From positions 58,609,362 through 58,673,361 of the forward strand of contig NC_030826.1 of assembly GCF_001704415.2 (NCBI RefSeq): a stretch of 64,000 nucleotides of DNA, read 5' to 3'. Both the position numbers and the translations under genes were made by a program. Within the stretch, counting starts at the first letter, position 1, and the number at the start of each line of letters is the position of its first letter. The notes beneath the pieces were generated by a model. It saw only the letters and a program-made list of their open reading frames with translations, searched no databases and was not told the DNA's origin. Shown here piece by piece: positions 32,640 through 43,013 of the stretch. The stretch is from Capra hircus (lineage: Eukaryota; Chordata; Mammalia; Artiodactyla; Bovidae).

Positions 32640-33490
32640 TTTAAATTTAGAATCATCCACCCATAAATCCTGCTGTTTTCTCCCATAACACGTGGCTTTT
32701 CCTTATTGCTCTCAAGACTTTGTCTCTTAGCAGTTTGATCAGAATGTGTCTTTGTGTGTTTTGTGCTTTCCTGGTTGGGTTTGTTAAGTTTCTTGGATTT
32801 GAAGGATAATTTCGTTGTTGTTTAGTTGCCAAGTTGTGTCTAACTCTTTGCGACCCCAAGGACTTTGAGCCCCCCAGGCAGGCTCCTCTGTCCATGGGAT
32901 TCTCCAGGCAAGAATGCTGGGATGGGCTGCCATTTCCTTCTCCAGGGGATCTTCCCAACCCAGGGATCAAACCAGTTTCTCCTGCACTGGAGGTGGATTC
33001 TTTACCATTGAGCTGCCAGGAGAGCCTTGAAGGATGGTACTTTTCATGAAATTTTGGAAGATTTCCTAGTCACCATTTCTTTATTTTTCTTTCCCTTCTC
33101 TTTTCTTCTGCTTCTGCCACTCTGGATTAGATATGTGTTAGGGCACGTGACGCTGTCTCATGGACTTCTGTGGCCTGTGCAGTTTTCTTTAAATTTTTAT
33201 TTCTCTTCTTCAGCCTGGATAATTTCTACTGGTCTATTTTCCCAATTCATGAATTTTTTCTTATGCCATCTCAAATATGCCAGATAGCCTATTCAGTTAA
33301 TTCTTAAGTTCCAGAATTTCCACTTGATCCTATTCTTTTTCATAGTTTTCATCTCTCCCTTGAGAGTTTCTGTGTGTTTATTCATTCTTGGTGTATTTTT
33401 GTTTAATGCTTTGAGCATATTCATAACAGCTCCATAGAAGTCTTTGCTGTATCCAACATCTGGGCTGTTAGGCATAAGTTTCACTTTGCG
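32640..33490 (-). mobile_element. Old L1 3' region, antisense, interrupted by a SINE
   Basis: TTGTTAAGTTTCTTGGATTT, TTCCAGAATTTCCACTTGAT, TTCATAACAGCTCCATAGAA and GTATCCAACATCTGGGCTGT match a familiar old mammalian L1 3' segment. The T-rich plus strand shows it is antisense, since L1 sense strands are A-rich. Exact limits are uncertain. Confidence 0.65.
32808..33026 (-). mobile_element. Bov-tA SINE inside L1, with TSD
   Basis: The reverse-complement copy shows TTGTTTAGTTGCCAAGTTGT, ATTCTCCAGGCAAGAATGCT and TCCAGGGGATCTTCCCAACC. TTGAAGGAT flanks it exactly at 32,799-32,807 and 33,027-33,035. It splits the L1 between 'cttggatttg' and 'atttcctag'. Confidence 0.93.
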
Positions 33491-33492
33491 TT

Positions 33493-33518
33493 TGTGTGTG
33501 TGTGTGTGTGTGTGTGTG
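33493..33518. repeat. (TG)13 microsatellite
   Basis: This is an uninterrupted TG dinucleotide run. Confidence 0.95.
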
Positions 33519-33885
33519 AGAACAACTTAAGTGCCACTCTGCTGGTGTATTTCTGTTACACAGTATGATGGTGGTAGCCAGAGTCCCCGTGTTTGATCAT
33601 AGCTCCTCAGGTCTTACCCATTTTATAGCCGAAAGTTTGTACTCTTTTACCAACCTCTCACTGCTTTCCCCACTGGCCAGCCCTGGCAATCACTTTTCTA
33701 CTCTGTTCCTACGAGTCTGATTTTTATTTAGACTTCACATATACACGATGCCGTGCAGAATTTGTCTTCCTCTGCCTGGCTCATTTCACTACCATAATGC
33801 CCTCCAGGCCCGCCATGTGGTTGCAGATGACAGGGTTCCCTTTGTCTTTTTCCTTTATGTATGTGTTTGTGTGTATACACACACA

Positions 33886-34079
33886 GTGGTGAAGAATCTG
33901 CCTGTCAGGGCAGGAGATGCAAGACACACGGGTTCGATCCCTGCGTCGGGAAAGTCTGGAGGAGGAAATGGCAACCTGCTCCAGTATTCTTGCCTGGGAA
34001 TTTCCACGGATCAAGGAGCCTTGCGGGCTATAGTCCATGGGGTCGAAAAGAGTCAGACGCAACTGAGCAACTGAGCACA
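33886..34079 (+). mobile_element. Bov-tA SINE inside L1
   Basis: AGTGGTGAAGAATCTGCCTG, CGGGTTCGATCCCTGCGTCG, GGAGGAAATGGCAACCTGCT and a tail ending CAACTGAGCAACTGAGCACA are present. The first 15 bp of the head are lost. A short linker deletion is seen (GGGAAAGTCTGGAGG). Confidence 0.92.
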
Positions 34080-34205
34080 CAACTACATACACATACAGAT
34101 ATAGATACACAAATATCCATATATATACAGATATACATGATTTACTATATATATGGATATGGATATAGATAGATTTACAAATACTTATATACATGGATAT
34201 ATAGT
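34080..34205. repeat. ACAT/GATA-type imperfect microsatellite
   Basis: Alternating ACATAC, AGATAT and ATATGG runs grow out of the SINE's 3' end. Confidence 0.8.
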
Positions 34206-34545
34206 AGACGCACATATCTCGTGTTTTTTATTCTGTTGATGTGAACTTAGGTGGTTCTATGTCTTGGCTGTTGTGAATACTGCTGTAATGAATTTGAGAA
34301 TGCTTATATGTTTCTAATATCTTGGTTTTATTTCCTTTGAACATATACCCAGCATTGGGATCGCGGGGTTGTATGGTAAGCCCTGTTTTGAATTTCTTGA
34401 GGCACCTCCGTGCTGGTTTCCATAGTGGCTGCGTCGGTTTCCATCCCCGCCGACCATGCACCAAGCTTCCCTTTCTCCACGTTCTCTCCAAGTGTAGGGC
34501 TGAGGCCTTTTCGCTTTAAAAGTGAGTATTTTAGATAAGGCGTTA

Positions 34546-35076
34546 CAATGAGTCTGGGCTTTATCTTTTCCTCTGAGAGGTACAGTTTTTACGTTTTAGT
34601 GGGCTATTCGCGTGCGTGGATTCGAAGCGAAGCACCGGTCTTCCCGGTGGTGTGCGAGCGCTGAGGTCCACGCTGCTCAGTCTTTGTTCTTTGTGCTCGC
34701 CTCTCCAGAGTGTCCCCTGTGCCTACGCGCTCTCCTGGTTAGCCTTGAGCAGAGGCTGTTCAGAAACTCCTCAAGTCACTAAGGCTTCCGCCTTCTGCCC
34801 CCCAAGCTGCGTGTGGGGGTTGAGGAACACTTTCAGAGTTTACGAGTCTCCCCAGGCCTTTGATTTTTGCCAGATTCTCTTGTCTCCCACATGCAGTCAG
34901 CCAGAGAGTGGATTATATCAGCCTTTCTATGGTTCTCCTGCTTCCAAAATCTCCTCATTAAAATTTTGTTCACTTTACCACTGACCCAAAACTAAGTTCA
35001 CCACCTCTGGCCAGTAGAATTTTGCTTCTGGAACTTGGGGGCTAGAGAAATCCCCTAGGCATGAATCCCAAAAGCT

Positions 35077-35078
<2 letters not shown>
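34546..35078. other. No recognised gene or repeat; CpG-rich pocket at left
   Basis: About ten CpGs fall in 34,608-34,680 (CGCGTGCGTGG, TTCGAAGCGAAG, GCGAGCGCTG), next to the old L1 but outside recognisable L1 homology. A 122-codon frame (34,616-34,984) shows no known motif. Confidence 0.4.

Positions 35079-35128
<50 letters not shown>
35079..35128. repeat. (GT)25 microsatellite
   Basis: This is a pure 50-bp GT run, likely length-polymorphic. Confidence 0.97.
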
Positions 35129-35129
<1 letters not shown>

Positions 35130-35439
35130 CACAATGCAGCAATCCTTTTTCATGAACAAATACTTCTCAAGCTCTTGGTTGCCTTTGGGTGTTTTCCTGC
35201 GCTCTGAAAAGGTTGATTTTTAATTTTTTTTCCAATTTTTTTTTCTGCAAAGGGAAATTGACTCATAGATCTAGTAATACATGGAGAATCACCGATTTTG
35301 CATACTTTTGTCTGTGAACACATTCTGCTGTCTGATTTTTTTGGCATCTCTCTGCCTCAGATACGGCAGAACTGGGAATGCTCACAGACAGGAGCGAGTT
35401 GAGTGGATCCCTGGGGCTCAGTGGTTCAGTGGACTGACT

Positions 35440-35665
35440 TGTGTCCCCCTCCAAACCATATATTGAAGCTGTGACCCCTACAGTGACTATATTTGGAGAT
35501 AGCATCCTTAGGGGTAGCTAAGGTTAAGAGAGGTCATAAGGATAGAGTCTTAATCCAATAGGACTCACCTTGTAAGATGGAGAGAGTTCTTTCTCCACCA
35601 CACACACCAAGGAAGGGCCATGAGACCACAAAGTAAGATGGTGGCCATCTGTAAGACAGGAAGAA
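35440..35665 (+). mobile_element. Possible ancient LTR-like remnant (MaLR type)
   Basis: ACAGTGACTATATTTGGAGA, GAGAGGTCATAAGGATAGAG, CTTAATCCAATAGGACTCAC and a GATGGTGGCCATCTGTAAG segment recall a common old mammalian LTR-type repeat. The subfamily is not resolved. It is a non-coding remnant. Confidence 0.35.
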
Positions 35666-37489
35666 TATTGTGATTTGGGGAAGCAAAGTGATTTATTCAT
35701 TTAAGTACATATAGCTTATCAGCGGCAGCTCCTTCACGTCAGCTGACTTGATGTGAACAAGTTCATCATTAACAGAAAAGTTACTAGCGTGTTTCATGAC
35801 TGTCCAGCTTTAGATCAGATTTACCCGTCTGACAACTCATCTTTCCTCTGAGTATCAGATTTACCACGTTGAGCCCGTAGTCTTCCATGGTAGCCATCTT
35901 CTGAATCTGAGGAGATGCTGACCCTTCGGCTGGCCATGCCTTCAACCATGATCCGTGGCCTACACTGCTCACCCGACCGTCTTCACTCTTTGAAATAATG
36001 TTTGTCTTTGTCACACTCTTGAGATTGTAATGCCCAGCGTCTGTCTGCTCCTACAGTAAACCAACATTTGTGCTTGTCTCCAGCCTGAAGAGAGGGCCTT
36101 TCTTAGCTAAAATGAATAGATTTCCACAGAAGTAATGATGTGGTTCTTTTCTTCCAGTGATGGTTGAGGTAACTGGGTTAAGGACTTAACATATACATCT
36201 ATTTTACTTAGACTTTTAGAGAGCTGAGGCCTCTGTCCTTAGTGATATCATTTTGTAATCAAACTCCAGCTTGAAAAGAATCCAAAGAGAAGATAAACAT
36301 GGCTGCCAAGGAGAAATACAGACCCATTTTCATCTATTAAGCTCTTTGCTCTCAGTTTTACTACGACTCATTTCTCTCTACTCGCATTAGATCTTGGTTT
36401 GCCTCTGTGGGTTCAGTGTCTCTCCTTCACTTAGAAGAGCTTTCCTCTGTTATGGAATGAGTCTCAGGTCCAATGTATCCTTCATTGCTGGCACTGTGCA
36501 TCGTGTAACCCAAGAGAAATTGAGCCATGGACATGTCTCCAAGATAAATCAACGATCTTCATTTGCAAATCAGTCTTTTTCATTTCCTGAAGCATTTAAT
36601 CTGAAAAAGCCATGGAGCTGGGGTTTTTCCCTGAGATCTAGACGATGCTGTCTTGTTATACTTCACGAATAATACTGCGTACACGCTGTATGTATATATG
36701 TTCTCTAATTCTGCCCTGTAGCATCCAAAACCAAAAGATTAGCATACAGAGATTACCATCTCCTGGGTCATTTTCTCAACTAATACGCTTCACTTTCCCA
36801 CAGGACAGGCCTGTCAATCTTCGCACCCCTGAATTCTTCAGCGTGAGTCAATCCTGTGGTAAAAATGTTCCCATTGTTACGATAACTTCAGGCAGCGGAG
36901 GGAAAGCCCATCTTCAGGGGTTATTTCCAGGATAACAGATTACTAAGAGCTGTCAGCTACACAGATGACTCTGCAGTGTCTGACACATGGCAGTAACTAA
37001 GCAAGTATTCAAATATTTATTAAACAAATAGACTTCCATTCACATTGTTGCTTACACCAGAGAAAAATAAAGTTGGATTCATAATATGAGAATGTTTTAC
37101 TTTAGTTACGTTATGATCCATTTGTTCAGTGAGTTGATAACGAGTATCAGGCACAGTGGTTTACGTATATGCTAACTCCTCATTAAATGCTTCCCGAGTC
37201 TGCCTCTGTCTTCCCCAGTGCCCTTCTGTGTCTTTCGCACTAATCCCCTCTTGTTCCCTAGGTTTACCTAATTTCCAAAATTCTGCCCTTGGCTCACTTT
37301 TAATCCCATTTTCCCCCCATGGTGGTCCCTTCTATACAGATAATTTTAGCTCTTTCCTGTAGATAATTCATCATTATCTACAGGGGTAAGTCACCAACAG
37401 TTGGTAAGGGAGTGAAAACCTTGAATTGCAAACAGGGCTTTGAATTTTTTTTTTTTTTAATATCCCTAGACATGTTCCAGTATCTCATG
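35666..37489. other. No recognised gene or repeat
   Basis: This is a long repeat-poor block. Frames such as 36,394-36,672 and 36,645-36,935 lack recognisable motifs. A poly-T tract lies at about 37,446-37,459. Confidence 0.4.
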
Positions 37490-37700
37490 GTTTATAGTCT
37501 ATGGGAACTGGAATAGAGTTTGTATCCTGCTGCTGTATGAAAATTGTGTACATTTTAATTGTATTGAATTGGCTCACAGTGCTTTTCACATCTATACTAT
37601 CTTGCTATCTATCCATCCTATTAATTTTTGAGAATTTGATATTGAAACTTCACCTACAAATCTTAATTTATCTACTTAAGAGAATAATTGTAATATATAG
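37490..37700 (-). mobile_element. Old L1 ORF2 fragment, antisense
   Basis: TTGTATCCTGCTGCTG, TGTACATTTTAATTGTATTG, GAATTGGCTCACAGTGCTTT and TTGAGAATTTGATATTGAAA follow an antisense L1 ORF2 segment as I recall it. T-richness on the plus strand agrees. No frame survives. Confidence 0.55.
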
Positions 37701-38260
37701 TGGAACTATATGTGACTCTATTCTATGTTTCCAAGTATCCTGTAAATGTGTTATCTCACTTTAGTAACTTAAAAAATAAAAAAGAAAATAGACCAAAAAA
37801 AACACACAAAAAAACAACAAATAGGACTCGGACAGGTGAAAATAGGAAGAGGACTGTTCAAGCAGAAGAGAAAATATAAGGAAAGTAATAGTTGCAAGAA
37901 GGGGCAGGGCTGTTTGAAGGACGAGTGTCACCCTCGAGTATCAGGGTAAGGCATGAAACCATGTTGGTGCTTTATTCTGCAAAGACTAGAAAACTTTGTT
38001 TTATAAATAACTGAGGCTCCCAGAAGGCTTTTCTCAATAGAGAACAGGATGAGTGAGTTACACTTAAACAAGATCCCTGTTACAACACAGGGAAGCTTAA
38101 CGAAGATCCCTGGGACAACACAGGGAACTCTGGCTGGGAAGAGACAAGACATAGAAGGAGATAAAAGAGCAGAGTGATACAGGTATAAATTAGTGAGAGT
38201 TTATTTAGGGAATAACAGCAGGTGTGAGAAACAAAATGCACGTGCTAGCTCAGCTGTTGG
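37701..38260. other. No recognised gene or repeat
   Basis: An A-rich low-complexity tract (about 37,770-37,822) is followed by unique-looking DNA. A short imperfect direct repeat, AAGATCCCTG(T/G)(T/G)ACAACACAGGGAA, lies at about 38,070-38,128. Confidence 0.4.
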
Positions 38261-38261
38261 C

Positions 38262-38476
38262 TAAGTGCGGTCACTCGGACCACATCTAGTCTGCCCGTTG
38301 CTGTTTTTGTAAATAAAGTTTTATTGGGACGCAGCCGCATTCACGCATTTACGTATTGTCCGTGGCTCCTTTCGTGCTGCAACAGCAGAGTTGAATGTTA
38401 TGACAGAGACTGCACGGCCCACAAAGACTAAACTGCTATCTGGAGCTATTCCAGAAAAGGTTTGCCAACTCCTGTT
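38262..38476 (-). mobile_element. hAT-Charlie-like DNA transposon remnant
   Basis: TAAATAAAGTTTTATTGGGA, GCAGCCGCATTCACGCATTT, CAACAGCAGAGTTGAATG and AAGGTTTGCCAACTCCTG follow a common old mammalian MER-type element whose ends read 'ggtcagcaaac...gtttgccgacc'. The orientation call is uncertain. Confidence 0.6.
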
Positions 38477-38744
38477 CTAACTCAGAGATGCCAGTGTTGA
38501 CATAACCTAAAGTCTGGCAAAACACAAAGGATGGGACAGAGGAAAAGTCAAAAGCAAGTGGAAGTTTCGGTTCTGTGTTGACTGTAAGAACAATGGTCTC
38601 AGAGGGCATCGTGAAGTCAAGAGGATAAAGGCACTGAAGAAAAGGTAGATGCATGCATCTTTGACTAGGAATTTTCAGAAAATAATGGAGAATTAAAAAC
38701 TATTACTGTCTCATCTATTACTGTCTCAACTACGGCCTCAGTTG

Positions 38745-39140
38745 GACCATCAAGAAGGCTGAGCACCAGAGAATTGATGCTTTCTAGTTGTGGTGCTGGA
38801 GAAGACTCTTAAAAGTCCCTTGGACTGAAAGGAGATCAAACTAGTCAATCCTAAAGGAAATCAACCATGAATATTCATTGGAAGGACTGATGCTGAAGCT
38901 CCGATACTTTGGCCACCTGATGCAAAGAGCTGACTCATTGGGAAAGACTCTGGGAAAGATTGAGGGCAGGAGGAGAAGGGGGTGATAGAGGATGAGATGG
39001 TTGGACGGCATCATGGACTCAAGTGGACATGAGTTTGAGCAAATTCCAGGAGATGGTGGAGGACAGGGAAACCTAGTGTGTTGCAGTCCACAGGGTCACA
39101 AAGAGTCCGACATGGCTTCGTGACTGAACAGCAACAGTAA
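38745..39140 (+). mobile_element. BovB LINE 3' end, sense, diverged
   Basis: AGAATTGATGCTTTCTAGTT, GGAGAAGACTCTTAAAAGTC, ACTTTGGCCACCTGATGCAA and CACAAAGAGTCCGACATGGC give the sense BovB 3' half. Many substitutions and stops show that it is one of the older copies here. No frame longer than short pieces of the ORF2 C-terminus remains. Confidence 0.88.
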
Positions 39141-39597
39141 CTATCTCATCTCCAAATATAAGCGATTATTCACAACATTTTGAGCATCAAGAAAAGTTGT
39201 AGTGTTGAATCAAGATCCAAGTAGGAGCCTTTTCTGGGTAGTCTACACTTCCTCGAGGCTGTCCTGATTACCTCCCATGCTTTGCTGGTGTCTTTTTCCT
39301 AAACTCTGGTTCTACAGTTACGATAACTCACTTCCTGAGTGGCACCTGGGGTATGATGTCATCATTTCAAGTCACCAAAGCAAGGACGGTGAATCCTTGA
39401 TCCCTCAAGATGTCTTTCATGAAAAGGTTTTAGATAACATTATTGATGACTGAACATAGATTAGAACAGCTTATTCTCTTAATTCCCAGAGTTTTGTGAG
39501 CACTATCAATCTGTTAGCACCATGCTTAGAAGTGTTAATCACAGAGCAATATTTCCAGCTCAACGACTCTTATTATTACTTCCATATTCGTACTGGA
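39141..39597. other. No recognised gene or repeat
   Basis: This is unique-looking AT-leaning DNA between a BovB and a SINE. Confidence 0.4.
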
Positions 39598-39813
39598 GGG
39601 CTTCCTGGTAGTTCAGTGTATAAGGAGTCTTCCAGCAGTGCAGGACAGCCGTGTTTGATCCCTGGCTTGGGAAGATCCACTGGAGAAGGAAATGGCAACC
39701 CACTCTAGTATTCTTGCCTGGAGAGTTCCGTGGACAGAGGAGCCTGGCGGGCTACAGTCCACAGGGTCACAAAGAGGTGGACACGACTGAGTGAGTAACG
39801 CTTGCACTTTCAT
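39598..39813 (+). mobile_element. Bov-tA SINE
   Basis: GGGCTTCCTGGTAGTTCAGT, TTGATCCCTGGCTTGGGAAG, GGAGAAGGAAATGGCAACCC and a Bov-A tail ending GACTGAGTGAGTAACGCTTG are present. Confidence 0.93.
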
Positions 39814-39965
39814 TTCGTAGCAAGAAATGAGCGAACACTGGACGGCCTTATAACGTACGCAAGGCTTGTCCTTCCGAAACTAGTATCTCCCACATTCATA
39901 CTGGGGATAATGCCAGCATCCCAGAGGATGACTTAAGTCCTTTCTTGACTGTTTTGGGTTTTTAA

Positions 39966-40308
39966 AAATATTTTATTTATTTCATTTTGGCTGCACTGGG
40001 CTTTAGTCGCCGCTCGGGCTTTTCCTCTAGTTTCAGCACACGGAGGCTCCTCTTGGTTGCCCCGCGTGGGCTGCTCACCACGGGGGCTTCCCTTGTCACC
40101 GAGCTCAGGCCCTGGGGTGCACAGGCGCCAGCTGCTGCGGCTCGTGGCCTCAGGAGTCGTGTCTCCTGGGCTCTCGAGCTCAGGATCCATAGTTGCAGTG
40201 CACACGCTTAGTTGCTCCGAGGCGCGGGGAATCTTCCTGGCCCAGGAACTGAACCCATGTCCCCTGTGTAGGTAGTTGGATTCTTTACCACTGAGATACC
40301 AGGGAATC
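39966..40308 (-). mobile_element. CHR-type SINE, long form, antisense
   Basis: TTTATTTATTTCATTTTGGC, the GC-rich 'gggctttcctctagtttc' body with alternating GGGCT and GTGG segments, CTTAGTTGCTCCGAGGCGCG and a tRNA-derived end (GAACTGAACCCATGTCCCCT) match the long CHR SINE in reverse orientation. The GC-rich open frame on the minus strand here is a by-product of this element, not a gene. Confidence 0.8.
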
Positions 40309-41671
40309 ATGACCATTTTAATTTTTAAAGTGCCTCATAAAAGCTGGCCGCCTCAATAAGTTTACATTATGTTATCTTAATGAAAAATGGATTCTTGATT
40401 ATATTTTGAATATCTATATTTAAGTAGCATGATAATGTTTTTAAGACCTATCTTTGCGTGAAGATGAAAGCAACATAAGCAGAAAATCAAGTGGACATGT
40501 TTGCCGTGTGGTCTTTCCAAGACCAACTGTTGCTTTTGTCAGCTGAGTATTCAAGAATAACTGTTTCTATGTGAAATCATTATTATTGGCACATCTTGTT
40601 CTATACAGTTCTATCCAGAGATTGCTTTAGTCTTAAACACAAGAAACTTTAGACAGTGAAAGGGAAAGAAAAGATTATTATTCTTGAACATTTGGTTGTG
40701 TGTGTGTGTGCGTGAGTGTGTGTTAGCAGTGGAAAGAGAAAAAGAAAGCAATTAGAAGGATAAGTAATGGGGAGTTTTGGTGTCTTCAATGGTGAATTTC
40801 CTTCCCAGGGTCCTTCCTGAGCTGGGAGGGATGACTTCTTTCTTACCTCTTTTGAAAGAAGGGGATAGATGCAGAAAACGTCAAACCACAGTGTACTGAG
40901 CTGGAATGACTTGGTGACTTTCTGAATTTGCATTTTTAGCCTCCTGTTATGACAAACATATTCTTGTACATTTGGGCATTACAAAAAAAAAAAAAGATGA
41001 ACTCTATCCAGCAGGGGAAACATCTCTGCCAGAATAATGTTAAATTAAATAAACAGTGTGTAATGAGAGCTGTTATTACCTGCTCTATGATCGTGCTCAG
41101 GCACGCAGTCTGCAGGCTTGTGTGTCTAAGTGCTATCATCAATCTTTCAGTCTATTTTGCTTCTTAAAATTATAACTAACATCTCTTTAATGGTGAAGTC
41201 TGTATCCTCATTTAAATCTTTGAATCTCACCTAAATCTCCAATGTTGAAGGCTTATGTTTTCATTACTTCTTATCTTTGAAGCGATAAGAAACTTTGAAT
41301 TACAACAGATCATTTTAAAAAAGATAAAATCCCCTTGCTTGAAAATGAGAGGGTATTAAGAGTAAAATTCTGCTAGAAGACGAAATGAAGAAATGCTTGC
41401 ATCTGGCGAATCCTTCCGTTTTCATCTTTTTCTTATTAGTCTCATTTCCATCCATATGACCCTTAGGAGTTTCTGTCCTAGCTTCTTGCACTTAGCTCTG
41501 TACCAGAGGAAAGAGAGGACAGCATTTCAACACAAGTCTGACATTTTCAATTAATCTGCCTTGACTGCACGTTGTTTGTGAACGCATTACCTCAAAGGCA
41601 GTTATTTCTACAATGTGAGAGAAAGTCTCTTAAAAGCAAAAATATGAGTTAGTAGATAACACCCTGTCCTT
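40309..41671. other. No recognised gene; short simple repeats
   Basis: It contains an imperfect TG run at 40,695-40,722 and an A14 tract at about 40,981-40,994. Otherwise it is AT-rich unique-looking DNA. Confidence 0.4.
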
Positions 41672-41683
41672 ATGAATATATTG

Positions 41684-41931
41684 TACTCTTGCCTGGAGAA
41701 TCCCATGGACGGAGGAGCCTGGTAGGCTGCAGTCCATGAGGTTGCTAAGAGTTGGACACGACTGAACGACTTCACTTTGACTTTTCACTTTCACGCATTG
41801 GAGAAGGAAATGGCAACCCACTCCAGTGTTCTTGCCTGGAGAATCCCAGGGATGGGGGAGCCTGGTGGGCTGCCGTCTATGGGGTCGCACAGAGTTGGAC
41901 ACAACTGAAGCAACTTAGCAGCAGCAGCAGC
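41684..41931 (+). mobile_element. BOV-A2 SINE (two Bov-A units) with TSD
   Basis: Two tandem Bov-A units are present: the first with TGGACGGAGGAGCCTGGTAG, then GGAGAAGGAAATGGCAACCC and a second unit with AGGGATGGGGGAGCCTGGTG. It ends in a (GCA)n tail. Flanks are ATGAATATATTG (41,672-41,683) and ATGAGTATATTG (41,932-41,943), one mismatch. There is no tRNA head, as expected for BOV-A2. Confidence 0.95.
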
Positions 41932-42034
41932 ATGAGTATATTGAATAACTCTTGTCTCCACACATCCATACCTATTTTATAATAACTTATACACTGATAT
42001 CTCCTACTTGCTTTTCTAGGGAGATACAGGGCAC

Positions 42035-42125
42035 ATCAGAAGACCATAGGCTTGTGTTCAATAGAACTGAGGTTGAATCCTGGCTTTGAGATTTACTAAA
42101 TGTGTTATATTTGAGGGTCATTGCC
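42035..42125 (+). mobile_element. MIR SINE remnant
   Basis: AGAAGACCATAGGCTTGTG, ACTGAGGTTGAATCCTGGCT, TTGAGATTTACTAAATGTG follow the 5' half of a sense MIR. Confidence 0.55.
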
Positions 42126-42820
42126 CATAGGAAATTCAAACTTACTGTGTGAAAATCTGAATTCAGATCTGTTTCTCAAGGCTTATTCCTCCTTCCTTGG
42201 TCCTTACCTCCACCAGCCACTGTGACTCAGATCAGAAGCCGATGAGTCACGTGGGCTTTTCCTTCCCTGGTCCACTGTGGCTTTTCCACGCTTGTGTCCT
42301 GCTGGTCTCCCCAGCGGCCGCGCCCCTTACTCTTTCTCAGTCTAGACCCTGCTTCGTGCTCTGCAGACTGCCTTCTCACGGCAGTCCAGCTTAACCATCG
42401 AGCCGTCCTTTACAGTGTTGCTGGGGCGCTTTCTCTGCAGTGCCAACCTGATCCTTCTGTCTTCCCCAGTCAGCTACCCGAGGCCATTTGGCTGCTAGGT
42501 GTCCCAGCACACGGCCCCCACGTGGCTCTGGTTGCAAGCTCTGGCCACTTCTTAGCTGTGTGTGGTGGGCTCCAGCCACTCTTGTTTTTCTGAACAGGCT
42601 GATGTCTTTCATGCCTACAGCCCTTTCTTCACACTCTTCCTCTGTTATGAACAGCTGTTCCTTGCAGTGTCTTTTTGGAAATAAACTACACACCCGCAAA
42701 CAAAATTGAAGCAGCCAAGAACAAAACTTCGAATATTTAGATTTAGTGTTGAGTTTCTTCTGACCTTCTCTCTACTGATATATATACACACATATTGTAT
42801 ATATTATATTTATATTCATG
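42126..42820. other. No recognised gene or repeat
   Basis: A moderately GC-rich stretch (42,180-42,600) contains AGCGGCCGCGCC. Open frames on both strands lack motifs. A short AT/TA run precedes the next SINE. Confidence 0.4.
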
Positions 42821-42828
42821 TGTGTGTG

Positions 42829-43013
42829 ATAGTTGCTCAGTCTAACTCTTTGCTACCCATGGACCTTAGCCCACCAGGCTCCTCTGTCCATGGAGACTCT
42901 CCAGGAAAGAATACTGGAGTGGGTTGCCATTCCCTTCTTCAGGGAATCTTCTTGACCCAGGGATCGAAACTTGGTCTCCTGCCTTTCAGGAAGATTCTTT
43001 ACCATCTTAGCTA
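42829..43013 (-). mobile_element. Bov-tA SINE
   Basis: The reverse-complement copy shows GTTGCTCAGTCTAACTCTTT, CACCAGGCTCCTCTGTCCAT, AAGAATACTGGAGTGGGTTG and TCTTTACCATCTTAGC at the head. Small deletions occur near the tail. Confidence 0.92.

Larger units (their letters stand above)
33590..34545 (-). mobile_element. Old L1 fragment, antisense, interrupted by a SINE
   Basis: The left part has CTGATTTTTATTTAGACTTC, GGCTCATTTCACTACCATAA and TGCCCTCCAGGCCCGCCATG. The right part has TGTCTTGGCTGTTGTGAATA, GAACATATACCCAGCATTGG and TTTCCATAGTGGCTGC. Together they give the well-known antisense L1 3' series in correct order. The Bov-tA and AT-rich microsatellite lie between. Confidence 0.75.

Noticed and set aside
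34616..34984. 122-codon plus-strand frame rich in Ser/Leu/Cys
   Set aside because: It starts in a CpG pocket and has no recognised domain, promoter or splice context. A chance frame is more likely.
35440..35665. Intact endogenous retrovirus
   Set aside because: Only a degraded LTR-like stretch is visible. No gag, pol or env reading and no second LTR are present.
39933..40316. GC-rich 127-codon minus-strand frame
   Set aside because: It lies entirely within a CHR-type SINE.
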